A stretch of 64,000 nt of DNA from Siphonodentalium dalli. Taxonomy: Eukaryota > Mollusca > Scaphopoda > Gadilida > Siphonodentaliidae. The position numbers and the translations under genes were made by a program. Positions 11,655-23,562 of this stretch are shown in pieces. The notes below the pieces were generated by a model. The model was not told the DNA's origin. It did no database searches and saw nothing but the letters and a program-made list of their open reading frames with translations. The stretch covers positions 122,207,989-122,271,988 of the forward strand of contig CP136068.1 of assembly GCA_032622095.1 (NCBI GenBank), read 5' to 3'. Positions within the stretch are counted from its first letter, which is position 1. Each line of letters begins with the position of its first letter.

Positions 11655-12020
11655 AAAAACTACGGCTTGTTACTGCTGAAGGGGTCACTCTCACAAAAAA
11701 AACTGCTGAAGGGTACACCGGATTTTCAAAATGTGCTGAAGGGTACACAGGGTTTGAAATGTCATTATAAAGGACATTCAGTCTTCGTATCTGCCATCAT
11801 TTCTGTCAGAGAATAATTGTTTACGTTCCAATGAATATTAAAATGTACTGAAAACAAACTGCTAATGGGCGCCAGACTTTCATAAACACAATTTATGTAA
11901 TGGTGTTCGTGCCGATCACAAACCCTGTGTACCCTTCAGCACATTTTCAAACCCTGTGTACCCTTTAGCACTTTTTTGGTGATAGTGACCCCTTCAGCCT
12001 TATTACTGCAGGTTTTTCAT
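11655..12020. mobile_element. MITE with ~85-bp inverted repeats
   Basis: Arms at 11674-11763 and 11917-11999 are inverted copies. They start with GCTGAAGGGGTCACT, and each holds two tandem GCTGAAGGGTACAC-type words. No transposase lies inside. Confidence 0.8.
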
Positions 12021-14422
12021 TCACCAAACCAGAAAGCTTCTAAATGCGGATCAAAAATTGTGTTCGCACCATAAAATCTTCAAGTGTGCATGATTCAGCC
12101 ATTGTTCATACCTAAACATCGAACGCGATTAACGCGTCATAATACATGTAGTTATATACTGCAACTATAAGTCATCCAGCGAATACACACCCCACGAAAA
12201 CCCGAAATGTGTTGTCCTGTGAGATATCCCATCGCTATAGCTCAATTTTACACGGCCAGATTAGCTTTTCTACAATATCCTAAAACAATAAAGCTTCTCA
12301 AATCATCGGCATAGTCAATAGAACTTTCACGAACTTGGACATTCCAGCTACAGCTTTTATCGGACTCGGGGTCGCAGTACAACTTTAACGCGTCCCAAAA
12401 TAACCGAAAAAAACAATTATCTATTTATAAAACCTACATAGGACCATGGCTTTCTATAATTTGGCCAACAGTATACACCGGTGGCGTTAATAAACAATGT
12501 CGCACACGTTAGAGAGGTTAAGATAGACCTATATGTACGCGTAGCGGGTAACAAGAACATACTATAGACCAAATAGCTGGAGCGAATTGAAGAGCGTGCA
12601 CGTGACACCCTTTTCAACTATTAAATATATTCCGCATATTAAACTACATGTACTACTGATAAGATTTATAATATAGATAATAGAAGTCTAATTATTTCTG
12701 ACGGGCGAAAACCCTTTTTTTTTCACAGAATTGGCGACTGCGAGTTCGCTTCGGAGAAAATCATGTAGTTGAAATAATAAAACTTTGTGCCACTCGCAGT
12801 AGTTTAAACAGTATTTATTCCATGTAATTTCATTATATATACAGTTACAAATATAGGATGAATCAAGATTTCATGGATCGGATCCGACAGCAAGCGTATG
12901 TGCTTATATATATGAGTCGTTTCCGTGGATGGTTTCCCCCATCCCACCACGCGGCAGTAGCCAATGTCAAAGGATGAGTCTTTGTTGGTGTTTTGTGTTA
13001 TTAGTGTTAATAACGAGCACGCGGAGAACGAGATTACATGATGTGCACGCGTGGTGGGAAGGGGGTGACGATAGGATATTTCAGTGTTCTTGTATAAACG
13101 TAGAACTATAAAGGATGCATGGTGGTGTTAGTATGGAAGTAATATTAACTTGAATGTGTTAGTGAGGATACAGAGGAAATGCGATTTGTTTCAGAGAGAA
13201 AAGAGGTATGAATCGTATGACGGATGTATCAAATTAGATTGTAGATTTTATAGAGGAAAAGAAAGTGTAGATGCTGTTGATGAGGTCACCCCAATGCACG
13301 GAAAACCCATGTGGTGTTTTCTTCTTCGCGGCGTACCAACCATCAGTCACATTTGTCTGTTTGTGTGTTGTTGTTTTTGGTTTGTTTCTTTCTTTTTTCC
13401 CAGATAGACTCTTATGTGGGATTGTCAGTTAAGAGAAACGTTTGGTATTCATTATGTACCACCCGCAGTAAGGTAATATGATTATGTTTGCCGTGATAAT
13501 TTTGTACTTAACTATATGGTGTATTTGTGAGTTTGTGTTGAAAACCCGAAATCGTAACTACGGATATTGCAAAACGACCACTGATAGAAAGAACACACAT
13601 TCTAGTGACGTGTATACCCTATGTTTGTAATTCTTATCAGTAGCAGTTCAATGTGCGAAATATGTCTTGTGGTGGCTATACAAAACAACTATTGTCTTCT
13701 ATACGACGCAGGACTGCCAAACCTCTGAATGAAATAAATGGGAAATAATGCGTACACAACCCTTTATAATCATGTAGGGTACCTTGCATTTTTAAGAATA
13801 TCCATATATTCATTAAGGTAATATGAATCGTACGTGACACGTAGTGAATCAACCACACATGATGTGCCTCAAATTTGACTTTTTTTGGCGACATAACGCT
13901 AAGTATAATTTATGTAACATCATGCAATGGTTACGACGAAGACGACATGCCAATTGACAAGACGTGTCGTGGATTGTAAAATCTTGTCTGGATTATCGTC
14001 ATGACTTCTTCATTTTTCGTTTTCATTAAGCTGACCAACGAAATTGGTCTAAATGAAATTAATAGACTTAAATCACATGTGAATTCTTCGTAAGTTGTGA
14101 AGTAGTTACTTTCATTTTTATCGCGATGCTTCATTTCCAATTCCGCGTTTTTTTGCAATCTCCACACGGTTGCTAACCGGAAGTCACGTGACAATTTCTC
14201 CAAAATCTATACCCGCGATCTTGAAAAATCACTGATGGATATAGAAAAAAATTATATGACGTCATTCACCTGCCTTAGGTATAAGCACCCTTGGTGGTTG
14301 CTATAAGAAACAACATCATCAGCATCTGGTTAAGAAAACCAATTCTGGATTCCAACGATACCAATAAGTAATATTTGTTTAGAAGAGGTGGTTGGCAGAT
14401 TATAGCAATCAGTCGACGTCAT
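12021..14422. other. No gene recognised
   Basis: Unique-looking sequence. Frames at 12417-12617, 13150-13407 and 13931-14203 have no domain, no good start context and no supporting neighbours. Confidence 0.4.
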
Positions 14423-14426
14423 TTAA

Positions 14427-14659
14427 CCCTTTCTATACTAAATGGATTCTCCCAGTCAGTTAAAAGTGTATATCTGAATGGTCTATTATTGATTTGCAGG
14501 GTTGTACATGTAATATAAGCAGACGACAGATAATAAAAGTACATGAGGAGTCCTATTTATTGAGGGAAATGTTTAGATACTAACTCGTTTGTTGAACTTA
14601 TTGTCTGAACATTTCCTAGGGGATAATTACTCGTCAATGATGCTTTAGTATAGAAAGAG
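14427..14659. mobile_element. TTAA-type MITE (CCCTTTCTATAC family)
   Basis: The left end reads TTAA then CCCTTTCTATACTAAATGG. The right end reads TTTAGTATAGAAAG followed by a degraded TTAA (TGAA). Two more copies lie at 54716-54939 and 59938-60140. TTAA flanks with CCC-starting termini are typical of piggyBac-type elements, but no transposase is present. Confidence 0.75.
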
Positions 14660-15184
14660 TGAAGCTGGGCTGAGGTGACATATCTTATCATCATCCTCAC
14701 ATAAATATAGGCAACTATCAGCTAGAAATCTGGAAGACTACATTTCAAAGGGAGTTAATTCACTAATCAATGAATGTTTATGAGCAGAAATCAGTGATCA
14801 AACTACATTTGTTTCGTTATGGTAACCGCAAAACATGAAAGGTAATATTATGATATATATAAGTACAATTACTGGCTTTTTAGTGTAAAATGTTGATTTT
14901 GGTGGGACTATTATTTTTCTTTTGAAAACTATGAAGTGTTTTTTTTTTTCAAATATATAATCAAAATGACATTATGTTTTCCCAGAACATAAACCAACAC
15001 TTGCGTCAGAGAGCTCTAGCTTTCCGATTAACTCATTTATTTGAAGATCAACATTTAAAATCAAACATTGTTTGAAAGCATTGCCATGAATGTTGTTCAA
15101 ATAGGCTAACCCTATACATCACAATAAACAAGACAGATCTATGCGTATTGTGTGCATTTGAAATTTTTGATAGGTTGAGTGATA
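14660..15184. other. No gene recognised
   Basis: AT-rich sequence with no supported feature. Confidence 0.4.
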
Positions 15185-15400
15185 TGGCCCCCGGCAGCCC
15201 AGTCGATAAGGTACATTATACCGCCATAAGCCATCCAGTTAGGGCGAAGCTGGTTCTAATCCATATAGGTGCATAGGAGAAGTGTGTAAGTTGTTGTCCG
15301 GTTGTTGATGGTTCCTACGTGTAGTGGAGTGACTTCCCAGCGAAATGAACCGCATGCGCTGTAACCTATGGTTATTTAAATTATATTGGCTTCACAAACA
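15185..15400 (+). repeat. tRNA-derived SINE-like sequence
   Basis: An A-box-like block GCAGCCCAGTCGATAAGG (about 15194-15211) is followed by a B-box-like GGTTCTAATCC at 15252-15262, a spacing that fits a tRNA-type internal RNA polymerase III promoter. A body with TGGAGTGACTTCCCAGCGAA follows. It does not fold into a convincing tRNA, so a tRNA-derived SINE or its remnant is likelier. A related fragment lies near 3060. Confidence 0.5.
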
Positions 15401-15844
15401 CTGGAAAAACAGCATTGTAGCGTCTATATATTGACCATGACGTAAACCTAATGTTATTCCTTCTTGTATTCGCTTAGAATCTCTAGATAGATCTGTCGAA
15501 TTTTTTTATTTCTTGTGCTAATCGTAAGAAACCATGCTCTAAATATATTTGCTGATGATATTGGATTGTAACTGATGATTGTTTCCATTGTATTTTATAT
15601 ATTTACATGTAACTACTGTAAGTTCCAATATTCGGAACAAACCACTGGAACGTTCTCATTTGTATATAGTGTATGTTTTATCAAGTCCCATGCATAATGG
15701 CTGAGAATAAAGCTTACTATACTTACTTACTAAAAGTGCATGACAACGGCGTGATGTAGCCTGGCGGCTGAGTCGACGACAAACGCCGATAAACCAAGCG
15801 GAGTGATACTCTAAATGTAAGATGATAACTTTCATATACCACGG
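15401..15844. other. No gene recognised
   Basis: No supported feature. Confidence 0.4.
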
Positions 15845-15852
15845 GTACATGG

Positions 15853-16147
15853 CAGGGTTCGCGCTGCCACTTGCCAAATTTGCCAACGGCAAAAATTATT
15901 TTCATTTGGCAAACAAAAATTAATTTGGCAAAAATTTTGGCAAGTGAGTTTTTAAATTATGTGATGTGAACTATCTAGTCATAAAATTATTAGATTTTAC
16001 ATTATATAACAATCAAAAAATTTCCTTAAATCTCTCCAATTATATACATTCAATTAAATTTGGCAAATCATTTTGAAATTTGGCAAAAAAAAAATTCATT
16101 TGGCAAAAATTTTGGCAAGAGAAAATTTGGGCCCAGCGCCAACACTG
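15853..16147. mobile_element. hAT-like MITE with near-perfect 8-bp TSD
   Basis: The left end is CAGGGTTCGCGCTG and the right end is the complement of CAGTGTTGGCGCTG, with two mismatches. Flanking octamers are GTACATGG (15845-15852) and GTTCATGG (16148-16155), seven of eight identical. The interior is AT-rich and dominated by TTTGGCAAA words near both ends, which act as subterminal repeats. CAGNG termini with an 8-bp duplication are the hallmark of the hAT superfamily. It has no coding capacity. Confidence 0.8.
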
Positions 16148-16159
16148 GTTCATGGCCGT

Positions 16160-16745
16160 ATATACATATGTTGATACAAATGACATAAAAAAGTGAAATG
16201 GCTAAATTGCGATGCTTGTTTTTCATGTATAGTAAATGGCTCACTATACAATGGTAAGCGTAGGCGTCTTGTCAAAGACGAAGTCATGCAGATATCACAT
16301 TAATTGCGTATCCACGGATTCACAGACATTTGGCTATTATTTCTGAATGACTGAGCCAACTAATTTCATTGTGCTCTGTAATTTTCTCAATGTTCTTGTG
16401 CTAATCACAAGAAACCATGCTCTAAATCTATTTGCTGGTGAAATATTTGTCCCAGTATCGACGCAAGCGACAAGATTGAGAATCGTTTTTATAACTGAGA
16501 GCGAATTTCGCATCAAATATTCAGCAAATATCTGGTTTAATCGGAATAATTGTCAAACGTACCGCAAACTTGCTCCAATGCGTCATTTAACGAGTTATAT
16601 GTTGTTAAGGTACGTGTTTTCGTCCATTCTATATCCAGGGGGAGCATTAGTACTGAAGCACCTTTGGAAGAAGTTTATTTATATCTGTCAGGAAAAAAAA
16701 TCTCGAAAGATGCGTACTCTTTGTCCCCGACATTCCGTCGGAGAA
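16160..16745. other. No gene recognised
   Basis: Contains a short hairpin GTCTTGTCAAAGAC at about 16267. The 134-codon frame at 16347-16751 has no recognisable domain. Confidence 0.4.
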
Positions 16746-16749
16746 CTAT

Positions 16750-17238
16750 AGTAATGACCCTTGTCCGTGCGTCCGTCCGGTCGTCCGTGGAGCCGTGCGT
16801 CCGTCCGGAACTTTTTCCGAGCCTGTATTCTGTCACTTTCTGATCATTTATTAAAAACTTGGCACACATATCAACCATGCAGGATGGTAGAATCGTACAT
16901 CATGGGACGCATCTATTGTCCGGGCCTGTATTCCGTCATTTTCCAGTCAATGTTTGTTTAAGGTTGGCACAGATGTCAACCAGCATGGGAACCTGAGCAC
17001 CTGTGATTTTTGAGTTTAGTCGGAGTCATTTTGGCGGAGTTATTGACCTTTTTCGACATAGAATCCTACATCCTGTGACGCATCTTTTGCCCGAGCCTGT
17101 ATTTCGCCATTTTCCAGTCAATGTTTTAAAAACTTTTTAAACACAGATATCAGCCAGAATGTGAACCTGCGCACCTGCTATTTTGAGTTCAGTCGGAGCC
17201 ATTTTGGCGGAGTTATTGGCATTTTTCGAAATAGAAAT
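16750..17238. repeat. Degenerate interspersed repeat array
   Basis: A GTCCGTCCGGTCGTCCGTGG tract is followed by three diverged units containing GAGCCTGTATTCCGTCATTT at about 16818, 16923 and 17093, with repeated GTCGGAG-CATTTTGGCGGAG blocks. It is an old repeat into which the 17247-18316 element inserted. Confidence 0.65.
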
Positions 17239-17246
17239 ATTTTATG

Positions 17247-18316
17247 TAGGGTCCTGCGAATTGGAGATTTTGATCGAATCGAATATCGAATCGAGTCGAC
17301 GAAATCGAATCGAATATCGAATCGAATATCGAATCGAATCATACCTGTGTGTTGCATTCTCAATTAGGTATTTAATGTCAATGATTAGACGATTTGTGAA
17401 ACGTTCTATGAATTTCCATGAAGTTCCATCATAACTTATGTGGCGATCAACCGTTGTGTGGTCGTCACGATGATTAAATATATAACCATACACTAAACGG
17501 ATTATCGGAATTAAAATCACGCGCAATTTTTAGAGTTTGCATGTACATGCACAATTGCAAATCGGCACTGGGAAACACCCGTTGTTATAATCTTATAAAC
17601 TTGAAGATGCAACAAGTCACAGGGTAGCCTGTTTATGTAGTGCTGGATGCTTAGATGGGTCGTTGTCCCAGACGCTTGAGATTTATATACCATGTTTCAT
17701 TCATCACACGTGTAAGTTCCAGCACTGCATACAGCTTTTATCGTGTTTAAAATAAACAAGAATAACGGACGACAAATTGTCAATTTTCAAGGAACGCTCC
17801 GAAACTGAAAGTCAACTTCATAAGAAAACATCGCCCACGTGCACTTTTCGACGCCGGGAACACGTTGTTCACATTCTCAGCGATATTACATAACGTGGAA
17901 TCTGAGACATATAGTCGGCGGATAACGCTAGCGGTTGCTCAGTCTCATCGCTATTATAATTTACGTGCGTCGTCGGTCCATCGGCGATCTCCGAGCTTTT
18001 GGCTACCATGTTCAAAGCTAGAATTCAGATGTATTTAGTCGTCCTATAGTGGCTAATTACTGGCTATACTTATATTTAATATCATGCGAACGTTCGCAAT
18101 GTACAATAAGAATTATAAGCTGCATATATTCATAACTTTCGGGAATAATATGGCACAGAAACAGCTAAGATCGACGTGTGTACTTGTCCGTAAACTGCCT
18201 ACTTTTTTGTCAGTGTATATTCGAAATTTCGAGTTGGAAATTTCGAATCGAATTCGAATCGAATTTTACTTTCGAATCGAATCTCGAACCGAATATCGAA
18301 TATTCGCAGGACCCTA
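17247..18316. mobile_element. hAT-type element with perfect 8-bp TSD
   Basis: The termini are TAGGGTCCTGCGAAT and its exact complement (15 bp). Subterminal stretches are made of ATCGAAT-type words (17276-17340 and 18225-18300). The octamer ATTTTATG flanks both sides exactly (17239-17246 and 18317-18324). The 1,070-bp interior has no transposase-like frame, so the element is non-autonomous. The perfect duplication suggests a fairly recent insertion into the older repeat at 16750-17238. Confidence 0.93.
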
Positions 18317-18324
18317 ATTTTATG

Positions 18325-18650
18325 CTTTTTATTTTAGAGTTATATATAGACCCTTTCTCGACACATTGAATATATGCAACACATTTAGTGAATATGCACT
18401 TAGTATCATATTGGTGTAATCAATTCATCCTACAGTTTGTAGTATATAGTGATCTGAAACCTATAAATCCCTCAAACATGCCACCTTCATCGGGGGACAT
18501 TTTGGTCAGCGACCTTTTATTTTGTACTTATATTTTCGGCTTCTCACGTGCTTACTTTTTGGTGGTCTAAGTTTGCTAGTGAATTTGCCGAGTAAATTTG
18601 AAAAGAAACCACGGAACAAATAATAACTATGGGTTCCTCCTATATCTTGC
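18325..18650. other. No gene recognised
   Basis: No supported feature. Confidence 0.4.
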
Positions 18651-18654
18651 TGAG

Positions 18655-19035
18655 AACTATGTCTGTCATTTGCAGAATGAGGTCCCCAGAGTGTGAATTT
18701 AGTGACGCTATCCCGCATAGCGGGCTAGCATCACTAAATTCACCCTCTGTGGACCTCATTCTGACAAGGCCCTCAACTACTATGGCAGACCTAGGATCAG
18801 ATTTAAGTTCCCCAGTTGAAGTTGGTGATGTTCGCCCATTGGGCACCTCAATTTTGAATTTTATCTTCTGCAAATTAGGGGATATAGATGCTCCTAGAAG
18901 GGAAATGCAACTAAAAACAATGTTAATTTGATACTATAGATACTTCCCAGAAGATGAGGCCTAAGCAGAATGAGGTCTCCAGCGAGTGAATTTGGTGATG
19001 CTAGCCCGCTGTGCAAATGACAGACACGCTATCTG
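18655..19035. mobile_element. Composite hairpin element, copy 2
   Basis: A palindromic GAGGTCCCCAGAG-type hairpin (about 18655-18765) is followed by a spacer and a half-hairpin at 18963-19030. The spacer contains CCCCAGTTGAAGTTGGTGAT and GCCCATTGGGCACCTCAATT. This spacer recurs inverted at about 42282-42327 between two hairpins, showing that hairpin-spacer-hairpin is one mobile unit. Confidence 0.8.
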
Positions 19036-19039
19036 CAGG

Positions 19040-19985
19040 CTTGCTCATTATTGTCACCCACGGAATGAAAGGCCCACGTCACTGTCTAATTATAGATGCT
19101 GTCTTGACCAAGTATTTGATTTAAGTTAATTAGATTGTGCAGTTCTAGTTGCTTGAAGGATAATTGTAATTGGAAATCCGGAGTGACAAAAAATATTAAC
19201 ATGATTGGAGTCGAATTAGGTTGAGGTTTGGATCTGGTAAATTGGACAGATTTGATTAATACAAAATTAGAGTGGCAAAATAAGTGCAAGTGTAAAGAAA
19301 AACAAACTAGGACTGTGTCGTCCAATGACATTTTAAGGGGCGGAAACCGGTCAGATTGTAACTCGAAAACGCTCTACCCCCAGTTTGGTTTTGCGACTAA
19401 CCACTCGGCTACGCTACCTAAATTATTGCACAAATGGTCACACTATCAATTCACAACCTCCGGCTAGATGTACCACTTCGCCGGAATAAAATATTTATTC
19501 TGCATGAATTCTGTACCTAACTGAAACTGCTCTGAATTGGTCAGATTAAGACTTTGGCTTTCCTATACCTAAACATTCTCTCCCTTAAATTCATCAACAA
19601 GATATGATGGAACTATGCCTGTATTTAAATCGCCTCAACTCAAGTCTTTGCAGTCAGAAATTATAGAATTGCCCTAACGACCCCAATTCAATCATAAAAA
19701 ACTACTTTAGCGGCTTCTGTTCAATATCTGATCAGCCTGGTTTTATGACTATCTGGATTACCTGATCTGCAATTCTTCAACCAACTGCCAAGATTTCACT
19801 ACCCGATTTGCTGGTAGAATGGTCGGACTGAATTTTGCAGGTCCTTCACCCTTTCTTGATGTGACCACCACACCCACCATTTGACTTCGACCAGGACGTG
19901 AGATGCACAGTCAGGGGGTGCATGTCGATGTGGCTGGCGTGTTTTTGGATTGGCTGGCAACAAGGACGCAAATGCGTGGTGGAGG
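19040..19985. other. No gene recognised
   Basis: No supported feature. Frames at 19086-19467 lack domains. Confidence 0.4.
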
Positions 19986-19989
19986 TGTC

Positions 19990-20480
19990 ATGTGCTGTTG
20001 AGTTCTATATGGTTCTGTCTGTTTCGTAGAGTTGAAGGATGTACTTTGTATTTTTCGTGGTGAGTGGCTGGTTTCGTAGTTGGAGCTCTTGTGTGAGTGG
20101 GCTGGTGTCTCGTCTGGTGAGTGTCAGGTTCCTGAGTTCCATCAGTCGTTGTCTCATCGTAGGTATGTTCGCTGCACCGTGGATGGCCTTGATTGGTCTC
20201 CATGTTGGCTGGGGCGGAGTGCGATGCGGAGTGCTTTGTTCTGTACTTTCTGTAGTTTGTCGATGTAGGCCTTTGGAGCTGCTTTGAGGATGGCAGCACC
20301 GTACTCCATGATTGGGCGGACGAAGATCTGGTAGAGGTTGGTGAGGGTATGACTGTTGGTTCCCCAGTATGTGCCCCGGAGATATCTTAGTAGGTTGGTT
20401 CTTTTTCTGGCCTTGTCGGCTCTTCTTGGTGTGTGGGTTGAAGGTCATTCGTTGGTTAAGGTGATTCCTAGTGGGATCGC
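19990..20480 (-). pseudogene. Non-LTR reverse transcriptase C-terminal remnant
   Basis: One minus-strand frame over about 20157-20425 reads LTNLYQIFVRPIMEYGAAIL and, after a short gap, KLQKVQNKALRIALR. These are the characteristic thumb-region motifs of Jockey/CR1-superfamily ORF2. The frame then shifts, and the tail (RQRLMELRNL) continues in a second frame down to about 20005. A 193-codon frame overlaps but is real only in its last part. It is a 5'-truncated, frame-shifted relic. Confidence 0.75.
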
Positions 20481-20484
20481 TTGG

Positions 20485-21015
20485 TCGGATGGTTGAATTG
20501 TCTCGTTCTCTGCCTAATGTGAGTAAATTCCCTCTATTTATACTGCTTCGTTGCATAAGCTTTGATATAAGACTTAAACTAACCAATCAGAGCGCTTGAT
20601 TTAAAGCGTGATTTCGCTTAAATTTACAAATATTGTCGAGAAAATGGTAGTGGTACTGATTAAAACATCACATCTCAGCTAATATATTGACCACAAGAAC
20701 GTACCATACACCAAAATGAAGTTAGTTCCCTATATTACAAACATTCTCACCGTTGTAACGAATGTCCACTGGTAATGGCAGAAGTTGGCTCATGAAAGTC
20801 TGTGATTTTGGCATTCGTACGAGTTGGCAAATAATACTGTCTTCTATCGGGGTAATTTCCATGTGATATAATACACTACAAATATCGTACTACAATTCCA
20901 TTTGAATAAATAAAAAAAAACCGGACCGGATTGTTCATTTGTTTGATGGTCGAAGTTTATAATTTTATCTTGAAAAGATGGCGCGCAACGTTGACCTTTC
21001 AACTGCAATCTTTAC
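20485..21015. other. No gene recognised
   Basis: No supported feature. Confidence 0.4.
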
Positions 21016-21017
21016 AA

Positions 21018-21306
21018 CTGTAACAGAACGAGAGAGAAGTGCGGGAGTCGCACCGAAAGTTGACAGCACCCGGAACCCAAGCCGGTCACCCATCCAAGGA
21101 CTAACCGAACTCGACGTTGCTTAACTTCGGTGATCACACAAAGCGTCTAACGACTGTGACCAAGAGAAGTCATCGGCCTTCTATATTTAAAACGCGACCG
21201 CTACACTACTCCCCCGTTCTTTTGTTTTAGATTCACCGAATTTGAACCCAGAGCGGTCGCATCATGACACAGACTGCGAGCAGCAGACGAGCCCTCGGTG
21301 TAACAG

Positions 21307-21341
<35 letters not shown>
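21018..21341. repeat. 5S-derived repeat unit with (GA)n
   Basis: A roughly 290-bp unit is bounded on each side by TGTAACAGAACGAGAGAG. It contains a 5S-like segment, a GCGACCGCT...AGCGGTCGC inverted repeat (about 21194-21260) and a terminal (GA)n run (21309-21341). The same unit recurs twice at 32697-33275. Confidence 0.85.
21057..21135 (-). ncRNA. 5S rRNA-derived segment (3' two-thirds)
   Basis: On the minus strand the sequence starts GATCACCGAAGTTAAGCAAC and continues through GGTTAGTCCTTGGATGGGTG and CCGGGTGCTGT. This is the animal 5S rRNA from about residue 39 to its end, including the internal control region used by TFIIIA and RNA polymerase III. The first ~38 residues are replaced by unrelated sequence. 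A TTTAAATATA box lies about 55-65 bp upstream. No T-run terminator follows. It is likelier a 5S-derived repeat or SINE3-like head than a working 5S gene. Confidence 0.8.
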
Positions 21342-21345
<4 letters not shown>

Positions 21346-21604
21346 CTTTGTATTTTATGATTTACATACTGACCATGGGTGTGTACTTTGGAGATGGGCC
21401 CATGGTTCCTGACTGCTCTTGAGGTTGCCCGGAACCTTGGACACTGCTCAAAGGAACTAACATAATGTTGAAGTTTTAATCATGACGTTATATACCTTTC
21501 AACAATGAACATGAATTAAGCCACGGCGGACCAACTTTATGCGCCTGTCTCATTCTTTATTTTGGTTCTGATCTCTTCTTGAATGATTATTGTCCAGTAA
21601 CTCA
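21342..21604. other. No gene recognised
   Basis: No supported feature. Confidence 0.35.
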
Positions 21605-21605
21605 T

Positions 21606-21770
21606 GAGTGAATTTATATAATAGCAACTGTATTCACTATTTTTTTTTTCTCTTAAAGAAATACATAACACAAACACCCCTTTTGGAAAGTGAATTTATT
21701 GAATAGCAAGTGTATTCACTATTTTTTCTTCTTAAAGAAATACGTAATACAAACATCCCTTTTGGGAAGA
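21606..21770. repeat. 82-bp tandem duplication
   Basis: Two copies begin with GTGAATTTAT and run through TGTATTCACTATTTTTT and AAAGAAATAC. Confidence 0.85.
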
Positions 21771-22529
21771 AATAAAAATTAAACCATTGGAATTCATCGC
21801 TAGAAATGAAGACAAAACGAGAAAATTGTCTCTGACTTAAAGCTGAATAATTTATCGAATTTATCATACCGAATGCCGTTAACCGGACTACTTGTATTCA
21901 ATATATGCTCAAAATTATGCACATTATGTTGATCTCATTGTTGAATTGTTTGTTCCACAACTTAATCTGTTATACTGCTGTTGCTGCATTGTCTGTGGGC
22001 TCATCAACCACCGACTGTCACATCCTAGTTCTTGTCCTTGTTTCATACTATCAGAGTCGACTTTTTATTCCAATCTCATACAACAATGACTGATATTATG
22101 ACACACAGGGCAAGGACTGGTTTGTACTACTCGAGAGCACTAAAGGGTACTGACGAGAAAAACCTAGATATTATATCTTCATTGGCAATCCTAACATACA
22201 TACTAATGCAGATGACGTATGTCCCAAGAGATATTGCATTTTTGGTTTTCCTTCGTTTTTACATGATTGAACGTGGCAGCATTATACCAATCAGTCTGAT
22301 TGAAAGGATGCCCACAAAGACATATCATTACATTGACATAGAATCGTCTCTGCATTCCGCAATCAGAATTGGACTGCAGTTAAGAAAGATAACTCGAAAT
22401 AGGCGCTTTCGTCATCTCAATGTTCTCAAAAATGTGAAAACATACATTTCAAGAGTGATACAATATTCTATATCCAATATAATGCGAGCTATGACAGAAA
22501 CACTTAAATCAATCTTGATGAAAGCATAT

Positions 22530-22553
22530 GACGTGCATTTGAACCCGGGTCCC
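22530..22553 (+). other. 2A-like motif DVHLNPGP
   Basis: Eight codons reading DVHLNPGP sit directly between the N-terminal region and the endonuclease. This matches the D-V/I-x-x-N-P-G-P core of ribosome-skipping 2A peptides, known from some L2/CR1 retrotransposons. The usual Glu is His here and the preceding residue is Tyr instead of Gly, so activity is uncertain. Confidence 0.6.
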
Positions 22554-23562
22554 TCTTTGTCCGATACAAAAACTGATAGAAAATTATCATTGATGTGCCT
22601 AAATATTCAGAGCATAAAACCCAACCTTGATATAATTTGTCTGCTGAAATAGTAGACTATGACATCGCAGCATTCACAGAAACATGGCTTTCCAATGATA
22701 CATCAGATTCGGAAATTGCTATTCATGGATTCCACAATCCGGAGAGATTTAATCGCTCATCGCATGGTGGTGGTATCGCAGTATATGTCGCCAATTTTTT
22801 AAACTCCAAAAGACACCGAGAATTGGAAACATTCGGTGTAGAATGCGTATGGCTTGAAATTGTAACGCAACATCGCGCTTTCTGCTTGGAACTTTTTATC
22901 GACCACCGGATTCGCCAGTTCAACTATGGGAGAAAATATATTCTTCGATCGATATGGCAATGGACAATAGCCATTGTTCTCATGTCGTGATCATTGGGGA
23001 TTTTAATTCAAATGTTCTAGAAACCGAAACAACGCCAATAAGATACATTCGACAGAAAATTGGACTGACACAAATTATCAAAGAACCGACATATTTTACT
23101 GAGAGCTCATTGTCACTTCTCGACTTATGTATGACCAATAAGCCACTTCTTGTCGAATCATATGAAATTTTGGACCCTTTTTTTGCTGACCTGGTTCGAT
23201 ATCACTGCCCAATATTAGTGAAATTAAGTCTAAACGTAGTGAAATCGAATCTCGTCATCAAGCGAAGAGTTTGGAACTATGATGCAGCTGATTTTACTGC
23301 AATGAACAATGATCTCCAACAATGGAATTATAATTTAGAATTATCTGAGATAGAGTATACACGTATAGCAAGTACGTTAACAGACAAAATAAATCACTTA
23401 GCCTCAAAATACATACCAAATAAAATAGCTTCTATTCGCAGACTAATTAGACAAAGAAGGCGACTTTATTCAAACGCTAAGCGCAAGAAAACCGATCATG
23501 CCTGGGTCCGATATAAATCCAAAAGAAACGATGTCACCTCTTGCATAAAGAGTGCCAAGCAT

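Noticed and set aside
11330-11770. 146-codon plus-strand frame
   Set aside because: Its end runs into the inverted arm of a MITE and the rest has no recognisable domain.
15188-15266. tRNA gene
   Set aside because: A- and B-box-like blocks are present but no complete cloverleaf with acceptor stem was seen; a SINE head is likelier.
16347-16751. 134-codon plus-strand frame
   Set aside because: No domain, and it overlaps the start of a degenerate repeat array.
20005-20586. 193-codon minus-strand frame
   Set aside because: Most of it is the wrong frame over an RT remnant whose motifs read in an adjacent frame. Only the last third looks real.
21057-21135. Functional 5S rRNA gene
   Set aside because: The first third of 5S is missing and no T-run terminator follows.
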